DNA from: Bathynomus jamesi | Taxonomy: Eukaryota > Arthropoda > Malacostraca > Isopoda > Cirolanidae | Direction of reading: 5' to 3' | Length of the DNA: 64,000 nt | Assembly: GCA_023014485.1 (NCBI GenBank) | Contig: JAJOZX010007510.1 | Location: 115,001-179,000 of the forward strand | In this document: piece by piece, positions 55,451 to 64,000 of the stretch | How positions within the stretch are numbered: position 1 is the stretch's first letter | Layout of the letters: each line of letters opens with the position of its first letter | Position numbers and translations under genes: made by a program | The notes under the pieces: model-generated | Databases searched by the model: none | The model's input: only the letters and a program-made list of their open reading frames with translations | What the model was told of the DNA's origin: nothing

Positions 55451-58311
55451 TGTACAAATAAATGAAAATGTTTGCCGTTGTGTTGATCCTTCTTTTCATC
55501 TGTAAGCTCCGGTTCCCTAAGGAGAAGTCAATAGCTTTGATATTAACCCAGAGATATGGCCGATCGACATTGAACTATTACAGACAATGTGAAAGAGTCT
55601 ATTTGAAACTGAACAAGGCTATCTGTGATGAGAGTTTCTTGTCTAAGTGCAAAAGTTATAATATTGTGCCTAATTTCCTTAGATTTAAACTTTATAATAA
55701 ACGCCTCCATAACTCCAAACTATATAAATCATGGCTACATAAATTATTAAATTTGGAGCTTCAATCGAAAACTAAAACAGTGAGTTTTCTCAAGCTGAAA
55801 TATAAAAATTCTCTGTTTGGTCTAAAATCTAGGGTGTCTTATATTGATTATCATTGTTTAGTTACTAAATTTCAAACTTGCTGTGATAAAACTGTCAACA
55901 GACATAAAAGGATACATGCTGCCAAATTGGAAAAATTGGGAATCACTCAGTCGTTTTTTAATAATCCAGATAATTTTATTTGTAATTTCTCTAATAAAGT
56001 TTTAAGTATTAGAGAGAAAGAAATATTGTCGTTAGGCTTAAATTTTGATCTACCTCATTATAAACTAAATTTTTATAAATTTTTCTCTGGCTTTGAAAAT
56101 CTTCTCATGAATATTAAGAATTGTGAGATCCGACCAAATTTCTCGTTTCATAACTTGGTAAAACAAGTGGAGAGCATCTCTTTTAAGAATTTTTATAATT
56201 TTAAACCCCATAAGGTGTTTTCTCCCCTCTTTAATAAGCAAGATTTTAAAATTCTTAATAATTTGAAAAAGGATAACTCTGTCATCATTACAAAACCGGA
56301 TAAGGGTAAAGGAGTAGTGCTGATTGATTCAACAGTTTACATAAATAGAATGGAGACAATTTTGTCGGATACGTCTAAATTTAAAAGGGTAAAAGAGAAT
56401 GTTCTGTCTAAATTACTAAAACTCGAAGATAAACTTAATAGGTGTTTGCGTAAATTAAAAAATAGTAATATTATTGCTGACAATACATACAATTTTTTAT
56501 TTGCTTCTGGTTCTAATCCAGGAATTCTATATGGTTTACCTAAAGTCCACAAGCCAAATTTCCCACTAAGACCTATTCTTTCGGCATGTGGTACATTCAA
56601 TTATAACTTAGCCAAATTCTTCGTTCCCTTGCTTTCAAAACTCACCTTTAATGATTATTCTATTAACAACTCGTTTGATTTTGCTAAAGAGATAAAAGAG
56701 ATCAATCATGCCGATTCTCTTACTATGGCCAGTTTTGATGTCTCATCATTGTTTACTAATGTCCCGTTAAAAGAAACATTAAATATCATACTAAATAAGT
56801 TATTCACTACTGATAATACTCTTATTAATGGCCTCACTCAGACTCAATTTAAAAACCTTCTCGAAATAGTGTGTTTTGATAATCTTTTCTTATTTAATAG
56901 CAACCTTTACAGCCAAATTGATGGGGTAGCTATGGGTTCCCCGTTAAGCCCAACACTAGCAAATGCATTTCTTTGCCATTACGAAGAAATTTGGTTGAAA
57001 AATTGTCCTAGTAGTTTTAAACCCATATATTACAGAAGATACGTGGATGACACTTTCTTAATATTTAACCATCCTTCACACGTAAAACTTTTTCTTGATT
57101 ATCTTAATAAACAACATAGTAATATTAAGTACACGTGTGAAAACGAAACAAATAATAGTTTACCTTTCCTGGATGTTTTAGTTAAACGGGCCCATAATAA
57201 GTTCCATACTTCACTATTTCGGAAACAAACTTTTACTGGCTTGGGAACCAATTATTTAAGTTGTATGTTTTATAAATATAAGATTAGTGCTATAGTAACA
57301 TTATTAACAAGAAGTTACCGTATTTGTTCGGATTACTTTTCGTTAAACGAAGAATTTAAATTTTTAAAACAGTACTTTATTAACAATTACTACCCTTCTC
57401 ATCTATTCGATAACCAATTAAAGAAATTTTTAAATAACACTTTTGATACTAAACTCCCCGTAACTACAGTACAAAAAGAAACCAGATATATTAAATTACC
57501 TTTTTATGGTTATTTATCATTGCGTATTCGAGGTGAATTGTCCAAACTACTCAAGTCTAGTTATCCCCAAATAAATTTTAGATTCGCCTTCGTCAACCCA
57601 CTTAAATTATCAAATTTTTTAAAGTTCAAAGATGAATTCCCCAAAACTGTATGCCCCAATGTTGTTTACAAATACACGTGCGACAGCTGTAAGGCTGCGT
57701 ATATTGGCAGCACTCAACTCCAACTGGAGGTGCGCCTTTCTCAACATTTGGGCTTGTCAGTCCGTACCAACCGTCCCCTCAGTAGCCCTCCACAATCCGC
57801 AATTAGAAACCACAGTGATGAAAACGACCATCCCCTTCACAAAACTCAGTTTGAAATTTTAACTAGATCCAATAACCTTACAGAACTCCGAATTTTAGAA
57901 TCTTTGTACATCTATAGAAACAAACCCTCCCTTAATAATAATAGCTCATCCTACAAATTACGACTCTTTTGACAACCAACCGTGTTTCACAGATATACCC
58001 TTTCTAATCCTCTGACCACCTAGTGTTCCTTAGACTTTGCCAAGTATGGAGGTGGATGTAAACATTGTGTATTTACCTATTGAGGTAATTTAATTTTAGT
58101 TTTTATAGTGATGAAATTTAATTTAATTTTAGTTTTTATAGTGATGAAATTTAAATGTTTTTAATTTTGTATTGATGCAATTTTCATTTTGCTTTAAGGT
58201 TTTAATTTTAATGGTCTTAATATTGTATTGATGTAACTTTCACTTTTCAATTTTGTTTTAAGGTTTTAAGACTTAACTCACTGATGATGACAAAAGATTT
58301 GTCGAAACGTC
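55448..58311 (+). mobile_element. Complete Penelope-like element unit, 2,864 bp
   Basis: Taking the predicted ribozyme cleavage points as unit limits, one unit spans 55448-58311. It holds a single long ORF and a ~340-bp 3' non-coding region whose sequence is almost identical to the segment before the unit (about 55109-55447 versus 57972-58311). After 58311 another ~90 bases repeat the start of the unit (to about 58404) before a TA tract. This is the LTR-like layout of PLEs, here with the upstream copy truncated. Confidence 0.9.
55462..57972 (+). CDS. Penelope-like reverse transcriptase with GIY-YIG endonuclease
   Basis: The intact 836-residue protein should nick DNA and copy its RNA at the break. 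The ATG lies 15 bases after the predicted ribozyme cleavage site, so the mRNA leader would be very short. Residues 1-270 are a basic N-terminal region. RT runs about 275-620: VIITKPDKGKGVVLID (274-289), YGLPKVHKPNFPLRPI (357-372), FDVSSLFTNVP (425-435, motif A Asp), GVAMGSPLSPTLANAF (motif B, 488-503), YYRRYVDDTFLIF (catalytic Asp pair 529-530), NSLPFLDV (565-572). The GIY-YIG domain is at about 735-825: YTCDSCKAAYIGST, VRLSQH, IRNHSDENDH and catalytic Glu at about 813 in RILESLY. The Cys pair before YIG fits the PLE endonuclease. No telomerase-type RNA-binding domain is seen. Length is normal for the family. Confidence 0.95.
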   Translation: MKMFAVVLILLFICKLRFPKEKSIALILTQRYGRSTLNYYRQCERVYLKLNKAICDESFLSKCKSYNIVPNFLRFKLYNKRLHNSKLYKSWLHKLLNLELQSKTKTVSFLKLKYKNSLFGLKSRVSYIDYHCLVTKFQTCCDKTVNRHKRIHAAKLEKLGITQSFFNNPDNFICNFSNKVLSIREKEILSLGLNFDLPHYKLNFYKFFSGFENLLMNIKNCEIRPNFSFHNLVKQVESISFKNFYNFKPHKVFSPLFNKQDFKILNNLKKDNSVIITKPDKGKGVVLIDSTVYINRMETILSDTSKFKRVKENVLSKLLKLEDKLNRCLRKLKNSNIIADNTYNFLFASGSNPGILYGLPKVHKPNFPLRPILSACGTFNYNLAKFFVPLLSKLTFNDYSINNSFDFAKEIKEINHADSLTMASFDVSSLFTNVPLKETLNIILNKLFTTDNTLINGLTQTQFKNLLEIVCFDNLFLFNSNLYSQIDGVAMGSPLSPTLANAFLCHYEEIWLKNCPSSFKPIYYRRYVDDTFLIFNHPSHVKLFLDYLNKQHSNIKYTCENETNNSLPFLDVLVKRAHNKFHTSLFRKQTFTGLGTNYLSCMFYKYKISAIVTLLTRSYRICSDYFSLNEEFKFLKQYFINNYYPSHLFDNQLKKFLNNTFDTKLPVTTVQKETRYIKLPFYGYLSLRIRGELSKLLKSSYPQINFRFAFVNPLKLSNFLKFKDEFPKTVCPNVVYKYTCDSCKAAYIGSTQLQLEVRLSQHLGLSVRTNRPLSSPPQSAIRNHSDENDHPLHKTQFEILTRSNNLTELRILESLYIYRNKPSLNNNSSSYKLRLF

Positions 58312-58314
58312 TGA
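58275..58314 (+). ncRNA. Hammerhead-ribozyme-like motif (downstream end of complete unit)
   Basis: CTGATGA at 58281-58287, stem II GACAAA/TTTGTC, GAAAC at 58304-58308, then GTC. Predicted cleavage after 58311. It is exactly 2,864 bases from the upstream copy and identical in core. Confidence 0.75.
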
Positions 58315-58430
58315 TGTACAAATAAATGAAAATGTTTGCCGTTGTGTTGATCCTTCTTTTCATCTGTAAGCTCCGGTTCCCTAAGGAGAAGTCAATAGCT
58401 TTGATATATATATATATATATATATTTTTT

Positions 58431-58882
58431 ACTATATAAAATCAAGTTGGCTGTGTGTGTGTGTCCATGAACTTTTGGGTCTCTAAAAAGAGCTGAATTA
58501 GCTAAACAGGACCCTACGGGCGGTGCTGGGGTCTTCGGGCCCAGTAATTGGGGGACCGCAGGCCCCACAATTACTTTCGGTTCAATTATTTGGTCACTAA
58601 AACTATAGAAAAGAACGCAGCCTTGAAAATCTTAAGTTTCACAAAGCTTGACACAATGTGAAGGGCAAGATTTTTATGGCTGCGTTCTTTTCTATATTTT
58701 ATTGCGGTGCTGGGGCCTTCGGGCCCAGTAATTCAGAGGGGAGGGTCTCACATATATTTTCGTTCATTACTCATCACCCCCATCCACCATACAAAGTTTG
58801 ATCGAAATCGGTTCAGAAACAAAGTTTTTTCTGCGGACAGACGGACAGCCCACCCTCAGCAAGTGCTGGGCATAACAGCTAG
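58431..58882 (+). mobile_element. Non-autonomous Helitron-like element
   Basis: The 5' side (ACTATATAAAATCAAGTTGG, then GTGTGTGTGTCC and ACTTTTGGGTC) resembles arthropod Helitron starts. The 3' side ends in a GCCCA...TGGGC hairpin, a few bases and CTAG (58879-58882) followed by T. Internally GGTGCTGGGG(T/C)CTTCGGGCC is repeated, and a ~20-base inverted repeat (AGAAAAGAACGCAGCC and its inverse, 58606-58697) encloses about 60 bases. There is no Rep/helicase coding. Confidence 0.65.
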
Positions 58883-59200
58883 TGTGTGTATATATATAAA
58901 TTCCGGACCAAACAAATAGAATACTGTCTCAATTGTGCTCATGAGCTTCATCATACTTTTATGTTATACACCTTTGAGGAATATCGGGTATCTATGACGT
59001 CATTATGATAAAAAGCCACGTCTGTGTTCCAGTTTTGAAAAAAAATTAAGATATAGCAAAAACCTTATTAAACTATGAAGAGTTAAGGCATACCGACATA
59101 CCAAAATATTAGGGCATCTTGTCACATATTACAAAAAAAATAGAATAATTTCATTATGTTTATTGAGTACTGCCAATATATTAAACCTTTATCAAAGACC
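58883..59200. other. Spacer; probably includes the Tc1 remnant's 3' end
   Basis: AT-rich sequence between the Helitron and the Tc1 transposase stop. Much of it may be the 3' flank of that element, but a TIR could not be placed. Confidence 0.35.
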
Positions 59201-59212
59201 TTTTAACTGTGC

Positions 59213-59642
59213 GTCTTAGTATTTACTTGGTCTACCCTTAGCCTCAATTACGGCCTCCAATCGACGTGGCATTGAGTCGACAAGCCTTTTTCATTCTTCT
59301 GTAGTTATCGTTTGCTAGGTTGTCATCAAACACGTCTTCAGTTCAGTTTCTGATTTATGTTTTTGGACCTTCTGCTTAGCAATATTCAAAAAATTTTCTA
59401 TCGGATTAAGATCGAAGAATTAGCTGGCCATGGTAGTACTTCAATTTCATAGGCATCAGATGTTGCACGAGGCGCATGAGCTAGAGCTAGGTCATGTTGA
59501 AAAATAAGTGGTTCGTCATCAAACAGATGTTCTGCAGACTCCAGCACGAAGTATTCTAAAATTTTTGGATAATCGTGACTATTGAGAATTCCATTTACAA
59601 TACAAGTGACCCCACACCGTTTGCATTTATGCAACCCCGCAC
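59213..59642 (-). pseudogene. Tc1-like transposase C-terminal half
   Basis: The minus strand reads GILNSHDYPKILEYFVLESA, PLIFQHDLALAHAPRATSDA (second catalytic Asp region, normally FQQDNAPxH), EVLPWPANSSILIR (degraded SPDLNPIE), then ENFLNIAKQKVQKHKS and LVDSMPRRLEAVIEAKG before a stop at about 59213. SMPRRLxAVIxAKG is the typical Tc1 C-terminus. Stops interrupt it and its 5' half is cut off by the PLE beginning at 59669. Confidence 0.8.
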
Positions 59643-59668
59643 TAACACTATATATATATATAATATAT

Positions 59669-60012
59669 GGGATGAATTTCACAATAAAACACGTGAAATG
59701 AATAAATGCTGCAAACCCACAAGGAAAAAGAAAAACGATTCCAAGGCCTTTCGTGTATTCAAAGCTACACCTCGTCAGGGAATGAAGATAAAAGGCGAGA
59801 AGCCCATAAATATATACAACGTACAGGAAAACCAAAACAATTAGCACATACTTAACAAGGGTTAATGAGAGGCAAAAGAAATTTTAACATGATGTCGTCA
59901 ATGTTATACGTCCCCGCACTGTTATTGAAAGTGTTTTTAAAATGAATAAATGCACATTCTAGAATATTTCTTTCTATTATATCTCTGTTTTTAACAAGCG
60001 CTTTAGAACTAT
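59669..60012 (-). mobile_element. Penelope-like element 3' end, inverted piece
   Basis: The exact reverse-orientation counterpart of about 63615-63903: C-terminal GIY-YIG codons, 3' region, hammerhead core (CTGACGA at 59778-59772, GAAA at 59752-59749) and the AAACCCACAAGG-type tail. At 60012/60013 it joins head to head with the direct copy. Same layout as the loci at 4.7 and 54.2 kb. Confidence 0.88.
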
Positions 60013-60099
60013 CTTTAAGTATAATAATACTGTTAAATCACGCCTAATAAAGAATAGCCCTGATAATGTTGTTGGCTGTGTGTATTCGATTGGATGTAC
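60013..60099 (+). mobile_element. Penelope-like element, direct copy, 5' segment
   Basis: TTTAAGTATAATAATACTGT through GATTGGATGTA corresponds to 7190-7277 of the other family member, ending in the codons just before the Cys-x-x-Cys. The rest of the copy continues at 63460 beyond the inserted transposon. Confidence 0.88.
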
Positions 60100-60448
60100 A
60101 GTGCTTACAAGAAGTCTCGCGCCTCTGTCTCGTCCCAAGCTAGTCTGTTAGGTATAAAATGGGCGGTCCTTATGGCAGCGGAGGTGTGTTCGGATTGGTG
60201 CACATAATTGCTCTAACCCCATCAATGACGTCCACATTATCATTGTGTTGATCACTCTATCTCTTTATATATAGAGACATACTGTATATAGATATATATA
60301 GAGTATGCAGGGGATAATGTGTGTCAGTCCCAGCTATGGTAGTTGTCTTACAATTAACAGTTCCAAGTGCAAGTTACGTTAACACCTCCACATAAACTAC
60401 CCTGGACTAAAATAACATACGTGAAGCCCTTACCCACAAACCATTTAA

Positions 60449-60494
<46 letters not shown>

Positions 60495-63459
60495 AATCTA
60501 TCATATTTTGCGACTTTTTAACTCTGGTAGGATTCAATTCCATTCCTATAGTGTAAGAGATACTTAAATTCATGTGTGTATTATGCCATATGATGTGCGT
60601 AATAAATAATCAGTTTTAAATAGTTGGAGCGTTCAAGGTCATCTGTAATAATCTATGGACTACCCCTAAGCCCACTCTCAACACTTAGATTCCCCTAAGA
60701 CACAGGCGTCTTCAAGTAACATGAATGCGTAGCGATCTAAGGTGTTAGATTCCATATTATATAATTTATGTGCTAGGTTTAAGAACGCTGGCATTGAAGA
60801 ATGGAAGGAAGGGACAGTAAAAGCGATAATAGGTTTAATGAAGGAAGTGGAGTGAGGATGGAGGTAAGCGTTGCTATGTCGAAGGAAACGAGGTTGGGTA
60901 GGGAACTACGAAGGGAGGAGGAAATGCTAAACACAAACTCAAATATTTATTTTAATGCCCTAGACCTAGAAAGACAAAGAGCAAAATACCTTAAACTAAC
61001 AATGAATTGACAGAAACAGAAGAGCCTGGTCTTAGACGCACTGATAGGTTTAACGTATGTGGCTAGAGGCCGCCACTCAGAATTACCACTACTACCTAAG
61101 TCATAATAAGGTTATTTACTATGACAGAGTAGTCATGAGTAGTTATGGAAATAAAATATGATTATACTGTTGATGGCTGACTATATTCAGTTGGGATATA
61201 AACTATTGCTGACAATCTTTGGATCCTTGGCTTTTAAGACGAATTTTCTATGCATATGTTCAACAAAATAGGAAATTGGCTGATTATTATTACCATTCGA
61301 AGGGTTGGTACCCTTCACAACCGAAATCAATTTCAGAAGGGGGTGCATGGTATCCTCATTTCCTTTATCGTCCCAGCACGCTTCACATAAGCCATTTTAC
61401 ACAAAGATGGAAAGGCCGTCTGTGCACCACGAGACGACCCAGGCACTAATGCGGGGAGCAATGGTGACATTGCATGAATATGGTGTGCCAATAAGAGAAA
61501 TATCAAGACGACTAGACGTTCATCGAAGCACTGTGGAAAGGTGGATTCATCGGTATGAAGCAGAAAACTCAATCGCTACTTTGCCGAGGTCGTCCTCCGC
61601 GTTCAACATCTCAAGAGGAAGATGCTGCGATTGTTAATCATGCCAGAGAGCATCCGCTTGTTCCAGCGACGCATATTTACAGACACCTGAACCTTCGTTG
61701 TAGCGCAAATACAGTGAACAACAGACTTCACGAGGCAGGGTATTTTTCTCGCCGTCCAGCTATAAAACCTGCATTGACGATTGAGCATAAAGAGGCGCGG
61801 ATGGGATTTGCCTTGCAATACTTGCCGCAGGAGGAAGAATTCTGGAGAAAAGTTGTGTACTGTGACGAAAAAACATTTTCAACAGATAGTCATGGTTCCC
61901 TGCATTGTTGGAGGCAGCGCGGAAAACGCTATGAAGAAGGAAATGTTTTCCCGAGCAAACGTAGTGGTCACATCAATGTCGGTGTGTGGGGCTGGATGTC
62001 TGGCTATGGTGTCGGAGAATTGACTCAAGTAGATGGACGCTTTACTGGAGAGCAATATTGCCAGATACTGGAAGAGGTGCTGCTACCCAGTGTTCGTGCG
62101 TATCTGGTTCCAGCACCGGAACCATTTTACTTAATGGAAGATAACAGTCCCATTCATAGGATTAACGTTGTGAGAGCGTGGTACGAAGATCACCCAGAGA
62201 TTATTAATCTAATTCTGCCACCACGTTCTCCTGATTTGAATCCGATTGAAACCTTTGGGCAATAATGATTAACGAATGGGAGCAACGCAATGAAAGAACA
62301 GCACTTTTAGCTCACACGAGGAATAGTTGGGAGAGCTTACGCCGAACACCAAACATTCCCTACAATCTGGCCTCTTCTATGCCGCAACGATTGCAAGAAA
62401 TTATTGATGCTGGAGGAAGCTATACGAAATACTGATGTTAAAGCCATGACGTAAATGTGTATCGAATATATATTTATGTTAATATAGAATTTTATTATAT
62501 TTTTATGTTTGACATCTATAAAAGTATATATTGTGACCATGAAAGAACTTTACTTATCCTTAGTTAGAATCTTTTCTTGCAATGTCTACGCTCGTGGAGA
62601 TGATAATATAAGCATTGTTGAAACAAACTATGAGAAGGTAATAGTTTCAGGAAAAAAATAAAAACTGGCAACATCGAGGTCATCACATGTTTATGGGAAT
62701 TGTCATATGATATGCTACCAATAAACTCTTATATACTACTATATAGAGTATACTATATTACGTAATAATTACGATGAACAAATAAAACGCAAATTTCTCT
62801 GATTCACGGCCCACCAGTCTTGCTTTAAACTAATGACTTTCATAAGATGGAATAGGTTTAACATAGTTCGTTTAATAGGTTACCACTTAAAACAATGGAT
62901 AAACTATCTATTAGTGAGACGACCGTGACTTCCTCGAAATGCGAGCGCGTGAGAGGTTCACAGGAATTTGGTCATTAGATTCATCACGTAGGATATATAT
63001 CACAAACAACAATAATGACAACAATTCCCAACAATTACTTAATATCAATAATTGCATTTGAGCAAATAATTTAGACCTGCGTCAAAATAACTTAGGTATC
63101 ATGCCATGATTTGGGATATTTGCTGAATTAGTCGTTCTCTATAGTCTACACTCTACAGTCTACAGTATATATTGAGACGGTATAATGTAATGCCCAGCTA
63201 ATATTATGATGGCTAGGATTGCTCCATAACCATCCCAACATCCCGAAACTTGCTCCATTCTGCTTCTTAATCATTTGTATTTTAAATACTAAAATGTAGC
63301 AAAAGTGACGTAATAATGGACGTCATTGATTGTGTTAGAGCAGTTATGTGCATCAATCCGAACACACCTCCGCTGCCATAAGGACCGCCCATTTTATACT
63401 TAACAGACTAGCTTGGGACGAGACAGAAGCGTGAGACTTCTTGTAAGCACTGTACACAA
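60100..63459 (+). mobile_element. Tc1-like transposon (DD35E), ~3.36 kb with ~155-bp TIRs
   Basis: The ends CAGTGCTTACAAGAAGTCTC and its inverse start TIRs that stay similar for about 155 bases (60100-60254 and 63305-63459). TA flanks both sides, and joining the flanks restores continuous PLE sequence (GATGTA|CACAATG), proving insertion into the PLE. The size is more than double that of a typical Tc1 element; the extra length is non-coding sequence on both sides of the transposase. A (CT)n tract lies at about 60453-60493. Confidence 0.9.
61407..62435 (+). pseudogene. Tc1-like transposase (DD35E), two frameshifts
   Basis: The start MERPSVHHETTQALMRGAMV at 61407 leads to the first HTH (GVPIREISRRLDVHRSTVER). 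After a frameshift near 61590 come GRPPRSTSQEEDAAIVNHA and the second HTH region (HIYRHLNLRCSANTVNNRL). Catalytic blocks are VYCDEKTFSTDS (first Asp), YLMEDNSPIHRINVV (second Asp) and PPRSPDLNPIE (Glu), with 35 residues between the second Asp and the Glu. A 1-base loss at about 62258 ends the frame early; the true C-terminus continues with INEWEQRNERTAL and SMPQRLQEIIDAGG to a stop at about 62435. Length would be near 340 residues. Only two indels separate it from an open frame, so it died recently. Confidence 0.88.
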
Positions 63460-63901
63460 TGTAACTCAGTATATATAGGCCAAACCGGTAAAACGTTAGA
63501 TATTAGGGTAAAACAGCATAAATATGCGTGTAGAACAGCTAATACATCAAATGCTTTATTTAACCATATGTATAGATGTAACCATAGCATCAAGTGGGAT
63601 AGTTCTAAAGCGCTTGTTAAAAACAGAGATATAATAGAAAGAAATATTCTAGAATGTGCATTTATTCATTTTAAAAACACTTTCAATAACAGTGCGGGGA
63701 CGTATAACATTGACGACATCATGTTAAAATTTCTTTTGCCTCTCATTAACCCTTGTTAAGTATGTGCTAATTGTTTTGGTTTTCCTGTACGTTGTATATA
63801 TTTATGGGCTTCTCGCCTTTTATCTTCATTCCCTGACGAGGTGTAGCTTTGAATACACGAAAGGCCTTGGAATCGTTTTTCTTTTTCCTTGTGGGTTTGC
63901 A

Positions 63902-63903
<2 letters not shown>
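63460..63903 (+). mobile_element. Penelope-like element, direct copy, 3' segment
   Basis: Continues the PLE after the DD35E insertion: CNVTQYI-YIG region (TGTAACTCAGTATATATAGG), RTANTSNALFNHMYRCNHSI, NILECAFIHFKNTFNNSAGT with the catalytic Glu, a stop at about 63759, then the 3' region. It ends GTGGGTTTGCAGCA at a (TA)n tract. Confidence 0.85.
63828..63873 (+). ncRNA. Hammerhead-ribozyme-like motif, second PLE family
   Basis: CTGACGA (63833-63839), stem II GTGTA/TACAC (63841-63845, 63854-63858) and GAAA (63859-63862). Stem I pairs ATTCC (63828-63832) with GGAAT (63869-63873). The stem III segment AGGCCT is self-complementary. All core parts are present, and predicted cleavage follows CTT at 63868. 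Confidence 0.75.

Positions 63904-63955
<52 letters not shown>
63904..63955. repeat. (TA)n microsatellite
   Basis: A TA tract with one CA interruption at the PLE 3' edge. Confidence 0.93.
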
Positions 63956-63956
63956 T

Positions 63957-64000
63957 CACGATTGGTTAGGTTAAGTCGTAATATTTTCTTTAGTTTTAAC
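63957..64000. repeat. GTTAGGTTAA satellite-like patch (truncated by window edge)
   Basis: CACGATTGGTTAGGTTAAGT and the following TAGTTTTAAC match units at 11740-11790. It continues past the window. Confidence 0.85.

Overview
The window is a dense, nested mosaic of decayed transposable elements, satellite-like repeats and microsatellites from a eukaryotic nuclear genome. I found no convincing host gene. It is AT-rich with very long (TA)n tracts. The repeat content points to an arthropod: many mariner/Tc1 and hAT remnants, several Penelope-like element (PLE) families, Helitron fragments, TTAGG-type repeat patches, and two protein families that I know as multicopy arthropod genes. A crustacean, perhaps a decapod, fits best, but this is a guess from repeat style, not from a marker gene.

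Layout. 0-10 kb: a Tc1/mariner pseudogene; a head-to-head PLE remnant; a hAT element (4904-6050) with a perfect 8-bp target duplication inside PLE sequence; a second PLE; a broken member of an arthropod multicopy family (7834-9151); and two PLE ends joined tail to tail with hammerhead-type cores (9.8-10.0 kb). 11-17.6 kb: a long imperfect inverted repeat whose left arm is split by an insertion carrying a DD37D mariner, and which encloses a DD34D mariner that itself holds a LINE fragment. 17.8-25 kb: a tRNA-derived SINE, two hAT relics with subterminal short-motif arrays, a mariner foldback, Helitron pieces and MITEs. 27-33 kb: two nearly identical 1-kb TIR elements flanking two arthropod-family pseudogenes. 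37-40 kb: a CR1-like LINE, 5'-truncated. 41.6-43.7 kb: nested MITEs and a mariner deletion derivative. 45.6-50.7 kb: a mariner with ~188-bp TIRs abutting a 3.4-kb element that carries a near-complete, frameshifted DDE/hAT-like gene.

52.3-58.4 kb is the best-preserved part: a PLE locus made of an inverted partial copy, a direct partial copy and a complete 2,864-bp unit with an intact 836-codon reverse transcriptase/GIY-YIG protein. Three hammerhead-ribozyme-like motifs mark its unit boundaries. 58.4-64 kb: a non-autonomous Helitron, a Tc1 remnant and a PLE split by a 3.36-kb DD35E Tc1-like transposon with ~155-bp TIRs.

Only the 836-aa PLE protein looks intact. Everything else with coding similarity is broken by stops, frameshifts or truncation. 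The most useful signals are the PLE ribozyme motifs with self-complementary stem III, hAT relics with amplified subterminal motifs, and the insertion order that can be read from nested target duplications.
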